A DNA stretch of 16,953 nucleotides from Acidobacteriota bacterium. Lineage in GTDB: Bacteria > Acidobacteriota > UBA890. Of the stretch, positions 5,787 to 13,034 are shown one piece after another. How positions within the stretch are numbered: the first letter of the stretch is position 1; each line of letters starts with the position of its first letter. Location: positions 1 to 16,953 of the forward strand of contig JAUWTE010000009.1 in assembly GCA_030609765.1 (NCBI GenBank). The letters run 5' to 3'. Made by a program: the position numbers and the translations under genes. The notes under the pieces were generated by a model that was not told where the DNA came from, searched no databases, and saw only the letters and a list, made by a program, of their open reading frames with translations.

Positions 5787-7733
5787 ATGATGTCGAAGGA
5801 CGAAGGGAAGAAGGCAGAGCGGGAGACCACTGGCCCGGTAGCCTTGCTGGATGAGGCTCCGTGCCAGGAAGATAGGGATCTTGACGCCCACATGAAGCGT
5901 GGGGGTGGAAGTCCCTTGCCGGGTGCCGCAGAAGTCAGGGAAATGGGCCGCAGTGGTCCCGCTTCGCGAGGTGCGGTACACACCCTGCCGCTGTCGATGA
6001 CGTCCCAATGTCTCGAATGTGAGCGCCGACTTGAGGCGACGATGAGCCAGCGAAACGGTCGCGTCGTGATCGATAAGGTGTGCCCGGAACACGGGGCGCT
6101 TACAGAGGAATTGCATGACGTCCTTTTCACGGATGCCGTCTCCGATCGGCGCGGTTCTCCCCCGGTGACGCACTCGGGAGATCGGATCCGCCCTGTTGTC
6201 CGGAACCTTTCCAAAACCGTCGAGACGCTTTGCCCGGACTGCGGACGAAATATCATCGGAAGGGTCTTCGACTGGCGCGGTGATGTGTACATGGAGAAAA
6301 CCTGTCCGGATCACGGCTACGTGAGGGATCGCATATTCACCAACACGGAGCTATACCTCAAGTGCCTGGAGTGGAGCTTTCGCGAGGGGACGGGGCTGTC
6401 CAATCCGAACGTCAAGAACGCCAGTCACTGCCCGAACGACTGCGGCCTCTGCAACATGCATCAAAGCCACACGCTGCTGGGACAGGTCGATCTCACGAAT
6501 CGCTGCAATCTCAAGTGCCCCATCTGTTTCGCCAACTCAGATGCGAGTGGCTACGTCTGCGAGATGGACCTGGAAGAGATCACCCACCTGCTGAAACAGT
6601 TGCGCGCGTACCGGCCGGTCCCGGCCTCGGCGGTGCAGCTCAGCGGCGGCGAGCCAACACTCCATCCCGACTTCCTGGATGTCGTGCGAACCGCAAGGGA
6701 TCTGGGATTCAGCCACATCCAGATTGCCACCAACGGAATCACACTCGCCGAGCCCGGGTTTGCGCAGAAATGTGCCGAGGCGGGACTCCACACCGTTTAC
6801 CTTCAGTTCGACGGTGTGGATGACGAGGTCTACGAGTTCACCCGCGGTCGCAAGCTGATGGATATCAAGCGGCGTGCCATCGAGAATATTCACCAGGCGG
6901 GGATGAAGATATGCCTGGTGCCAACGATCGTGCGGGGGATCAATGATGACCAGGTCCCCAAGATCCTGCGATTCGCCCTCGACAACATCCACGTGGTCAG
7001 CGCGATTGCGTACCAGCCGGTGGCCTTCACAGGCCGTATCTCCACGGAAGAGCGCGAGGCGCAACGCTACACGCTGGGTGATCTGGCGAATCAGTTGGCC
7101 GAGACGGGTCTGATCGATGTCATGCGGGATTTCTACCCCCTGTCTATGGTGGCACCCATCTCGCGACTGATGGCGGCGCTGAGCGGCGAGCCGAAGATCA
7201 CGGCCACGGCGCACCCCACATGCTCCGCGGGAACCTATTTCGTGGTGGACGAGCACCGGAATGCCGTGCCGATCACGAAGATCTTCGATGTGGAAGCACT
7301 GTTCACGGAAATGGACGAGCTTGCGGACACGATTGAGAACGCGCGCTTCAAGTGGATCCACAAGATGAAGGTGCCGCTGCTCTTCAAGAAATATTTCAAG
7401 CCTGAAGAGGCCCCCGAGGGCATGAACGTCAAGGGGTTCCTGCGCGCCCTGAAGGGCCTGCTGGACAAGAAGACCGGCCGCGGTGAATCGGGGGAGACGA
7501 CGTACCGCACGTTGATGGCGGCCGCCATGCACTTCCAGGATCGGTACAACTACGACGTCGAGCGAGTGAAGCGATGCGTGATCCACTACTCCACGCCGGA
7601 GGGGATGTTCCCGTTCTGTGCCTACAACTCGGGGCCGGTCCACCGAGAGCGTGTCGAGACCCTGCATTCGGTCAGTGTGGAGGAATGGAAGGCGCGCAAG
7701 AAGAAGACCAATGCGGCGTCAGCCGTGCGGTAG
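5787..7733 (+). CDS. Radical SAM protein of the tetraether-synthase (Tes/MJ0619-like) type
   Basis: A 648-residue radical SAM protein. The 4Fe-4S motif is CNLKCPIC (Cys240, 244, 247), preceded by the family-specific CPNDCGLC (Cys215, 219, 222) and HTLLGQVDLTN, and followed by QLSGGEPTLHPDF. The C-terminus carries HPTCSAGTYFVVD and VIHYSTPEGMFPFCAYN. This layout matches the MJ0619/Tes family, whose archaeal member couples lipid tails to make tetraethers; bacterial relatives are linked to membrane-spanning lipids. The N-terminal half has two copies of a zinc-type pattern: CLEC...CPEHG (75-103) and CPDC...CPDHG (149-177), where archaeal relatives as I recall them have one. The first 65 residues look unconserved; GGAGGG directly abuts ATG 5787, a poor spacing, so ATG 5790, 5943 or 5997 may be the true start. 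Its 3' end overlaps the convergent second radical SAM gene by 15 bases. Substrate here is unproven. Confidence 0.85.
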   Translation: MMSKDEGKKAERETTGPVALLDEAPCQEDRDLDAHMKRGGGSPLPGAAEVREMGRSGPASRGAVHTLPLSMTSQCLECERRLEATMSQRNGRVVIDKVCPEHGALTEELHDVLFTDAVSDRRGSPPVTHSGDRIRPVVRNLSKTVETLCPDCGRNIIGRVFDWRGDVYMEKTCPDHGYVRDRIFTNTELYLKCLEWSFREGTGLSNPNVKNASHCPNDCGLCNMHQSHTLLGQVDLTNRCNLKCPICFANSDASGYVCEMDLEEITHLLKQLRAYRPVPASAVQLSGGEPTLHPDFLDVVRTARDLGFSHIQIATNGITLAEPGFAQKCAEAGLHTVYLQFDGVDDEVYEFTRGRKLMDIKRRAIENIHQAGMKICLVPTIVRGINDDQVPKILRFALDNIHVVSAIAYQPVAFTGRISTEEREAQRYTLGDLANQLAETGLIDVMRDFYPLSMVAPISRLMAALSGEPKITATAHPTCSAGTYFVVDEHRNAVPITKIFDVEALFTEMDELADTIENARFKWIHKMKVPLLFKKYFKPEEAPEGMNVKGFLRALKGLLDKKTGRGESGETTYRTLMAAAMHFQDRYNYDVERVKRCVIHYSTPEGMFPFCAYNSGPVHRERVETLHSVSVEEWKARKKKTNAASAVR

Positions 7734-8711
7734 GATCCTGGAGAGGAACTGCTCCTTGACCAGCCGGAGGTACGAGTCTTCACAGTAGCTGCGGATCGCC
7801 ACGTAGCACCCGCGGCAATTGTTGTTCTTTGAGAAGTGGTCGATCAGCTCCTTTTGTGAGCGGTACTTGAGCGGCTTGTGCGCACAGGGGCGGTAGTATC
7901 CCTCTGGAGTGATCAGCAGGAAACGGTAGCCCGCCATGCAGCCTGGCGCCCCACCCTCGCTGAAGAAACGAAACGTGTCGTTCAGGATGGAGTCGGGATT
8001 CCGTACACACGCTCCGCGCCTCTTCATGCGCATGATCTCGTCCAGCTGACTCCTGAGGGTCTGCAGGTCTTCTTTTGAGGACACGCTGTAGGTTGGGTCG
8101 CCCGTCCGCATCGCGGAGTATGCGCTGTAGGAAATGCTGGCGCCCCAGCTGTTTACGAGTTCGCACATACGAGTGAGCAGTCCGACGTTGCGACTGGTGA
8201 TCGTCGTGTTCATGACGATGTTCTTCTTTCCCAGCAACGCCAAGTCGGGGATCGTTGTCTCGAGGTGACGGAACAGCCCGGGAGTCTGACGGAAATCGTC
8301 GTGTCGGTGGTCGGGGAAATCCAGGGAGACGGAACATTGGTCCACGCCCGCGTCGCACAAGGCGAGGTAGTTTTCCTTGGTCAACAGACGGCCGTTGGTG
8401 ACCAGGATGAGGTACGGCTCTCCACCCGGTTCCTTGATCTCCCGGGTGATCTCCACGATGTCCTCGCGAAGCAGCGGCTCTCCCCCGGAAAGCTGGACCG
8501 CCACGGGTCTGAGCCTGCTGTAGTGCTCTCCGATTTCTGCCGGCGTCATCGGCGTCTCGTCGGCAAGAAGTCCACCCTTGTCGCAGTGATCGCAATTGGC
8601 GTTGCAAGAAGAGGTAACCTCGAAGGAGACGACGAGAGGCCGGCCCGTCAACAGGTTACGATTCCCCCGGAGGAACAGCTTTGTGGTTCTGACCACTCCT
8701 GGTGTTTTCAT
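7719..8711 (-). CDS. Radical SAM protein with SPASM-like C-terminus
   Basis: A 330-residue radical SAM enzyme. The cluster motif CNANCDHC (Cys36, 40, 43) follows the strand PLVVSFEVTSS, and VQLSGGEPLLREDI (72-85) is the SAM-contacting GGEP block. The C-terminal part has five more cysteines: GCMAGYRFLLITPEGYYRPC (Cys258, 276) and NCRGCYVAIRSYC (Cys299, 302, 310), the arrangement of a SPASM or twitch auxiliary cluster. Members of this broad MoaA/PqqE/HpnH-like group modify peptides, lipids or cofactors; the exact reaction is not readable here. The start is ATG 8711, since the family N-terminus follows at once; upstream in-frame codons to 8831 are not conserved-looking and have no clear ribosome binding site. 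It converges on the Tes-like gene with 15 bases of overlap and diverges from the lipoprotein operon across 186 bases, so both neighbours may be co-regulated with it. Confidence 0.85.
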   Translation of the reverse strand: MKTPGVVRTTKLFLRGNRNLLTGRPLVVSFEVTSSCNANCDHCDKGGLLADETPMTPAEIGEHYSRLRPVAVQLSGGEPLLREDIVEITREIKEPGGEPYLILVTNGRLLTKENYLALCDAGVDQCSVSLDFPDHRHDDFRQTPGLFRHLETTIPDLALLGKKNIVMNTTITSRNVGLLTRMCELVNSWGASISYSAYSAMRTGDPTYSVSSKEDLQTLRSQLDEIMRMKRRGACVRNPDSILNDTFRFFSEGGAPGCMAGYRFLLITPEGYYRPCAHKPLKYRSQKELIDHFSKNNNCRGCYVAIRSYCEDSYLRLVKEQFLSRILPHG

Positions 8712-8809
8712 GATGTGGAGAGAGTGCCTGATCTGTGGGAATCTGTCAATGGGCAGTCCAATCCGGATTCGTCCCGGCTGATGTGAAGCAAACGGCGCAA
8801 CCCATTGCC

Positions 8810-8838
8810 TAGACAAGAGCTTGAGTAGCACCTAGAAT
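8810..8838 (+). promoter_or_regulatory. Sigma70-type promoter for the lipoprotein-ABC-LolA operon
   Basis: TAGACA (8810-8815) and TAGAAT (8833-8838) are each one base from the -35 and -10 consensus and are separated by exactly 17 bases. They lie 60 bases upstream of the first gene of the operon, in the divergent gap with the radical SAM gene. A matching strong promoter for the minus strand was not found; TTGACA occurs at 8749-8744 on that strand but lacks a good -10. Confidence 0.6.
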
Positions 8839-8854
8839 GCGGGCCTCAGGGTTC

Positions 8855-8877
8855 ACCGGCGCGGAAGCGTCGCCGGT
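8855..8877 (+). promoter_or_regulatory. Leader stem-loop before the lipoprotein gene
   Basis: ACCGGCG (8855-8861) and CGCCGGT (8871-8877) form a 7-bp GC-rich stem with a 9-base loop inside the presumed 5' leader, about 20 bases before the ATG at 8898. The ribosome binding site of that gene is weak. The hairpin may stabilise the message or affect initiation; there is no T-run, so termination is unlikely. Confidence 0.35.
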
Positions 8878-8897
8878 TCTGTCGAGACAAGAGCCTG

Positions 8898-9746
8898 ATG
8901 AAACGCTTGAGAATGAGAACTGCCATGTGTTGGATGCGACTGCTGTCACTGGCGCTATTGCTCGCCCTGGGGTGCGGTGGCGCCGGCTTGCAGGTCGCCG
9001 ATTTCTCCGCTCTCCCGCTGCAATCGGCCACCCCGGACGAACTCGTTGCCCTTGTCAATCAGGCCAGTTCCTCCATGAGGGGATTGAGGGGGAAGCTGAG
9101 CATGGGGCTGCAGCGAGGCCCCGGCGAAGATGTGAGACGGTGCAGCGGCATGCTCGTCTCCAGCAACGATCCCGGCATGGGGCTGTACCTCAAGGGGTAC
9201 AGGAAATTTCTCCCCACGTTCTTCACGCTGGTGTGCGACGGGCGCGAGTTCTGGTTCCATATTCCGCGGGACGACGTGGTCTACACCGGGCCGCTCGAAG
9301 GCGCGCCGGGCCGGGCCGATTCCCTTGAGTTCTACCTCAACGCGGGCGATCTGCTCCGGGCGCTCTATGTTGCGCCGCTCGGCGCGGATGATTCGTTTGA
9401 GGTCGAGAAGGCTGACTCGCTGTACGCCGTGACGGTACGCAATCGGGGTGCCGTCATCAGGAGAATGTGGATCGAGCGAAGGCGGTTTCGCATCGTCCGC
9501 GAGATCTACTACGATGGCGATGGAATGGAAGAGCTTGAGATAGAAAGGAAAAGGTATGCCGAGCTGGAAGACGGCTTGTATCCTCTGACACTGATTCTCG
9601 AGGACCCGATTGCCGGCGACTCGGTGTTTCTGGATTTCAAAGCGATAACACTCAATCCGGACAGCATCCCCAAGGGAGCATTTGACTTCGAAATCCCTCA
9701 CGGGGCGGAGGTCAAGCGGGTCCGGACGGCGCACTCGGAAGCATGA
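8898..9746 (+). CDS. Outer-membrane-type lipoprotein, LolA/LolB-like (DUF4292-like)
   Basis: A 282-residue protein with a basic N-terminus, a hydrophobic stretch (LLSLALLLALGC) and a lipobox-like Cys26 followed by GGAG, so it is probably lipidated after signal cleavage. The -3 residue is Ala rather than the common Leu, a small weakness. The mature part is rich in beta-strand patterns (MLVSSNDPGMGLYLKGY, EFWFHIPRDDVVYTGPL, VTVRNRGAVIRRMWIERRR, VFLDFKAITLN, FDFEIPHGAEVK), the style of the half-open barrel of LolA/LolB and DUF4292 proteins that shelter acyl chains. No exact family can be named with certainty. Its stop overlaps the permease start (ATGA, 9743-9746). With the LolD-like ATPase and LolA-like protein downstream, a receptor role at the outer membrane comparable to LolB is likely but inferred. 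Confidence 0.75.
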   Translation: MKRLRMRTAMCWMRLLSLALLLALGCGGAGLQVADFSALPLQSATPDELVALVNQASSSMRGLRGKLSMGLQRGPGEDVRRCSGMLVSSNDPGMGLYLKGYRKFLPTFFTLVCDGREFWFHIPRDDVVYTGPLEGAPGRADSLEFYLNAGDLLRALYVAPLGADDSFEVEKADSLYAVTVRNRGAVIRRMWIERRRFRIVREIYYDGDGMEELEIERKRYAELEDGLYPLTLILEDPIAGDSVFLDFKAITLNPDSIPKGAFDFEIPHGAEVKRVRTAHSEA

Positions 9747-10837
9747 TTCTGCCAATCGCCAACATCTTGCAGAAGAAGGTCAGGAGCACGATCAGTGTCC
9801 TCGCCGTAAGCGTGGGTATCAGTCTGCTGCTCATCCTGGTCGGCCTGACGAAGGGATCCATCAGCGAGGTCGCCTCTCGGATCCAGAACGTCGGCGGTGA
9901 CATCATCGTCCAGAAGGCAGGCGCCACCAACTTCTTCGCCCTGAAGAGCGGCGTCCTGCCCGAACGCTACCGCGAGCGGATCGCCGCCGTCCCCGGCGTC
10001 GCTGCGGTCTCGCCCATCGTCACGTGGACGACAACCTTCCGGGACAACTTCTATGTCGTCTATGGGATCGATCCCGATCAGTTCGCCACGATCGGGGGTG
10101 GGCTCGAGATCATCGAGGGCGGGCCGCTACGGACGACCGGAGATCTCATCATCGACTCGCGCATGGCTGCGGCGACGGGAATCGCCGTCGGCGACGAGGT
10201 CGAACTCCTGGGAGCGAATTTCCAGATCGTCGGCGTTTCCAAGGAAGGCATTGGGGCGCGCATCTTCATGCTCATGTCGCAGCTCCAGGAGATGCTCCAC
10301 CAGGAGAATCGCGTTTCGCTGTTTTTCGTCAGGTGCGTATCACCAGAGGTTGCAAAAGCGACCGCACGGGCGATCGAAGAAGGCAACCCCGGCGTCCATG
10401 TTCAACTCCTGGAGAATTTCGCCGACCAGATGGCCGATTCCATGAGCGGTCTCAAGGAATTCATTGGAGCCATCACGGCAACCACGTTCTTCGTGAGCCT
10501 CCTTGTCATCCTGCTTGCCATGTACTCGACGATCATGGAGAAGACGCGCGAGATCGGAATCCTGAAGTCCTTGGGCGCGTCGCCGTCATTTGTCATCGGT
10601 AACATCGTCCTGGAATCCGTTATTCTGACCGTCTGCGGTGTGCTGCTGGCGTTTGTTCTCACGTTCGCCGCCGTTGCGCTCCTCGCATCCTTGTATCCTC
10701 TTCTGACCGTCACGATCACACCCTTCTGGATGGTCGTCGGCAGCGCCATGGGAATCCTCGGCGGTGTGCTCGGTGGCCTGTACCCGGCGTACGTCGCCGT
10801 CCGGCAGGACCCGGTGGCCGCGCTGAGCTATGAGTGA
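9743..10837 (+). CDS. ABC transporter permease, FtsX/MacB/LolC-E type
   Basis: A 364-residue permease with the four-helix MacB/FtsX layout: first membrane helix about residues 17-35, a large extracytoplasmic region (about 38-240), then three helices at about 243-263, 293-316 and 328-349. The coupling segment EKTREIGILKSLGASPSFV (266-284) is typical of the FtsX domain, and the C-terminus GLYPAYVAVRQDPVAALSYE is the family ending. Periplasmic-domain sequences RIQNVGGDIIV and VPGVAAVSPIV match MacB_PCD. Such permeases drive mechanical transfer of lipoproteins or lipids rather than classic channel transport. Only one permease gene is present, so it would act as a homodimer, unlike the LolC/LolE pair. 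It overlaps both neighbours (4 bases upstream, 8 downstream), indicating tight translational coupling. Confidence 0.9.
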   Translation: MILPIANILQKKVRSTISVLAVSVGISLLLILVGLTKGSISEVASRIQNVGGDIIVQKAGATNFFALKSGVLPERYRERIAAVPGVAAVSPIVTWTTTFRDNFYVVYGIDPDQFATIGGGLEIIEGGPLRTTGDLIIDSRMAAATGIAVGDEVELLGANFQIVGVSKEGIGARIFMLMSQLQEMLHQENRVSLFFVRCVSPEVAKATARAIEEGNPGVHVQLLENFADQMADSMSGLKEFIGAITATTFFVSLLVILLAMYSTIMEKTREIGILKSLGASPSFVIGNIVLESVILTVCGVLLAFVLTFAAVALLASLYPLLTVTITPFWMVVGSAMGILGGVLGGLYPAYVAVRQDPVAALSYE

Positions 10838-11552
10838 CACAGTCATGATTACGGTCAAGGACCTCCACAAAGATTACCACTCCGGAAAGGTCATCGTCCG
10901 GGCCCTCCGCGGACTGAGTTTTCACGTTGGTTCCGGTGAGTTCGCTTCCATCGTTGGGCCGTCCGGGTGTGGCAAGTCGACGTTGTTGTATGTTCTTGGG
11001 GGCATGCTCCCCGCCTCGCAGGGCACCGTGTGCGTCGGTGGATTCGATGTCACCGCAGCCGACGATCGGGCCCTCACCCGATACCGGAGGGAACAGATCG
11101 GTTTCGTATTCCAGAGGTTCAATCTCCTCGGCTCCCTCAATGTGTACGACAACCTGAAGCTTGCATGGGACCTCACAGGTAGCCGCAATACAGCGGGCGG
11201 TCGGATCGAGAGCGTCTTAGAGAGTGTCGGTCTCGCCGACAAGAGCCGGATGAAGCCGCTCGCGCTGTCGCAGGGAGAGCAGCAACGCGTCGCCATCGCA
11301 CGTGCTCTGGTTAGGCAGCCGACGCTCTTGCTGGTTGACGAACCGACGGGCAATCTGGATTCAGAGAACGCCGAGAAGATCTTGACCATCTTCAAGGAGC
11401 TGTCGCAGAGCAGGAAGCAGACGATTCTGATGATTACTCACAACCGGGCCCTGGCTTCGGCCACTGAACGAATCATCGAGATGAAGGATGGCGGCGTGGT
11501 AGAATCAGGTCGTGGGGAAACAGCCGTTCCAATGCATGGGTCTGCACCGTGA
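10830..11552 (+). CDS. ABC transporter ATPase, LolD/MacB type
   Basis: A 240-residue nucleotide-binding subunit. Motifs: Walker A GPSGCGKST (43-51), Q-loop in FVFQRFNLL (Gln95), signature LSQGEQQR (146-153), Walker B LLLVDEPT (167-173 region), D-loop GNLDS and H-loop His204 (MITHNRA). FQRFNLL and the LSQGEQQRVAIARAL wording are typical of the LolD/MacB/FtsE subgroup that pairs with FtsX-fold permeases. It powers the permease encoded immediately upstream, whose stop lies inside its first codons (8-base overlap). ATG 10830 is used; ATG 10845 is also possible and would begin at the first beta strand. The stop overlaps the following GTG start (GTGA). No sequence defect is seen. Confidence 0.93.
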   Translation: MSDTVMITVKDLHKDYHSGKVIVRALRGLSFHVGSGEFASIVGPSGCGKSTLLYVLGGMLPASQGTVCVGGFDVTAADDRALTRYRREQIGFVFQRFNLLGSLNVYDNLKLAWDLTGSRNTAGGRIESVLESVGLADKSRMKPLALSQGEQQRVAIARALVRQPTLLLVDEPTGNLDSENAEKILTIFKELSQSRKQTILMITHNRALASATERIIEMKDGGVVESGRGETAVPMHGSAP

Positions 11553-12229
11553 ACCAGCAGGATGAACTGACTCTCGAGCTGGAACCGAGATCGATTTCCT
11601 GGAGGAAATGGGTTGCGGCTTTCTCGGCCTTCTTGATTTGTTGTGCCGTAGTACTCGCTGTCTCGTGGGACTCGCCCCGCCTCGCCGGCGTTCAGATCCT
11701 GGTGCTGTATCTTCTGTACATGAGCATGGCCTTCACGTTTGTGCCGTTGCCGACGGCGTGGATCGTATTGTGGGCGGCGCGCGAAGTGGACCCCGTGACC
11801 GTGACGTTGCTCGGGACGCTGGGAACCTGCATCGCGAACCTGCACGACTACTACATATTTCACCACCTGTTCCGCGTGGAACGGATCAAGCGCGCAAAGG
11901 CGTCGAAGTTCTATAGAGAATCGGTCAGGTGGTTCCATCGTGCGCCGTTCGTCACACTGGCGGTAGCGTCTTTTCTACCGATCCCCATCGACGTGATCAG
12001 GATGCTGGCCATCTCAGCGGACTATCCGAGGATACGCTATGCGGTTGCCACGGCGGCCGGAAGATTTCCTCGCTATCTCCTGTTGGCCTATTTGGGTTAC
12101 GAGCTGCAGCTCTCGAACAGGGCGATCTTCGCTGTCTTCCTCGTTACGGCAGCCATCGGAATGGTCAAGGGAATCCCGAAGCTGTGGAGCAAGTATAGGA
12201 AAGCCTCCAGTGGCGATGACGTACGGTAA
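11549..12229 (+). CDS. VTT-domain (DedA/SNARE-associated-like) membrane protein
   Basis: A 226-residue membrane protein beginning with GTG, overlapping the ATPase stop (GTGA). Hydrophobic stretches occur at about 21-40, 46-77 and 84-106 with re-entrant character, 132-155, 170-186 and 190-206. Characteristic VTT features are PLPTAWIVLWAARE, a small-residue block LGTLGTCIANLHDYYIF, SFLPIPIDVIRMLAI (141-155) and GRFPRYLLLAYLGY (171-184), matching the proline-rich re-entrant and G/R...Y motifs of the family. VTT/DedA proteins act as lipid flippases or scramblases, for example for undecaprenyl phosphate and phosphatidylethanolamine in bacteria and for phospholipids in TMEM41B/VMP1. Its place inside a Lol-type ABC operon suggests lipid flipping feeding or relieving the transporter. 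Substrate is not determinable here. Confidence 0.8.
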   Translation: MNQQDELTLELEPRSISWRKWVAAFSAFLICCAVVLAVSWDSPRLAGVQILVLYLLYMSMAFTFVPLPTAWIVLWAAREVDPVTVTLLGTLGTCIANLHDYYIFHHLFRVERIKRAKASKFYRESVRWFHRAPFVTLAVASFLPIPIDVIRMLAISADYPRIRYAVATAAGRFPRYLLLAYLGYELQLSNRAIFAVFLVTAAIGMVKGIPKLWSKYRKASSGDDVR

Positions 12230-12875
12230 TAGAATCGCGGCGACCCTGATGTCGTTGTTCCTGGCGGCCGTCAGTGCGGCCAGCGGCCAGACGGTGGAGG
12301 AAGTCCTGGCGGGATACTGCCGGGCACGAGAGGCGACGGTAGCATTGGAGACGAAATTCACGCAGCGGAAGATTCTCACTCTCTTTGACGAAGAGGAGAT
12401 CGCGAAAGGAACCCTGTATTTCGCCCATCCGGACCGCATTCGCTGGCAATACTCGGAGCCCGACCGCTCTACGACGGTGATCAACGGAAACTGGGGGTGG
12501 TCCGTTCTTCACGACATCAAGCAGGTTCAGAGATTTAGATTGGACGGCTCGACAACGAACAAGGTGCTGTCCATCGTCGGATTCGGATCCTGCGGAGGAT
12601 CGCTGCGCGAATCCTTTGCCATCAGCCTGGGGGACGGAGGGAAGGGGGGATACCTTCTGGAGATGACACCGACTGACGCCCAGATCAGACCCTACTTCTC
12701 GCGCGTCGATATCCTGATCGATCGGTCGGATTACCTCCCAAGGAAGATCGAAATGCACGAGCGATCGGGTGATCTTCTCGTCTTCGAGTTCGAGAATCTG
12801 GATCGGGAGAGCATACCGGACAGCACGCTGTTCGAATTCGCTCTGCCTGAGGGCTTTGAATTGGTTGAGTACTGA
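12216..12875 (+). CDS. lolA: LolA-like periplasmic lipoprotein/lipid carrier
   Basis: A 219-residue exported protein. Residues 1-24 form a signal peptide (RIAATLMSLFLAAVSAASG, cleavage likely before Gln25). The mature part follows the LolA pattern: VEEVLAGYCRAREA, ETKFTQRKIL, a strand with GTLYFAHPDRIRWQYSEPDR (the classic LolA G.l.f..P...RW.Y..P block), then FENLDRESIPDSTLFEFALPEGFEL at the end (split here across two adjoining motifs). LolA carries lipoproteins from LolCDE across the periplasm to LolB; relatives in special operons can carry other lipids. The ATG at 12216 overlaps the VTT gene by 14 bases, and the hydrophobic signal begins directly after it. As last gene of the operon it completes an ABC-carrier-receptor set. 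Whether this is the housekeeping LolA or a dedicated paralogue is unknown; context favours a dedicated one. Confidence 0.85.
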   Translation: MTYGNRIAATLMSLFLAAVSAASGQTVEEVLAGYCRAREATVALETKFTQRKILTLFDEEEIAKGTLYFAHPDRIRWQYSEPDRSTTVINGNWGWSVLHDIKQVQRFRLDGSTTNKVLSIVGFGSCGGSLRESFAISLGDGGKGGYLLEMTPTDAQIRPYFSRVDILIDRSDYLPRKIEMHERSGDLLVFEFENLDRESIPDSTLFEFALPEGFELVEY

Positions 12876-13034
12876 TTGTCTCGCAGATTCACCCTTTGCG
12901 CCCGCGTCATCGAGATCCCGATGCCGTGCTGGACCGCCTACGACGGCAAGCGCTTCGACGTCGAGATGACGGACGACGTTCCCATGACGACGCAAGAGCG
13001 GACCTATGTCTCACCGATCCGGTACACGCCGTAA
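12876..13034 (+). CDS. Orphan 52-codon reading frame after lolA, possible gene fragment
   Basis: Directly after the lolA TGA and in the same frame, TTG 12876 (or ATG 12921) opens a frame ending at TAA 13032-13034. It contains IEIPMPCWTAYDGKRFDVEM and ends YVSPIRYTP. The composition looks protein-like rather than random, and it resembles the C-terminal end of a larger protein, but I recognise no family. There is no good ribosome binding site. It may be a leftover of a gene disrupted by the same events that left the PIN remnant next to it. Confidence 0.3.
   Translation: MSRRFTLCARVIEIPMPCWTAYDGKRFDVEMTDDVPMTTQERTYVSPIRYTP

Noticed and set aside
6537..7667. Long minus-strand open frame antisense to the Tes-like gene.
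   Set aside because: Same reason: the plus-strand product has many exact family motifs, and the antisense product has none.
12873..13034. lolA TGA followed by an in-frame open stretch, as another Sec candidate.
   Set aside because: LolA proteins normally end at this point, the following sequence does not resemble LolA, and no good SECIS-like hairpin follows the TGA.
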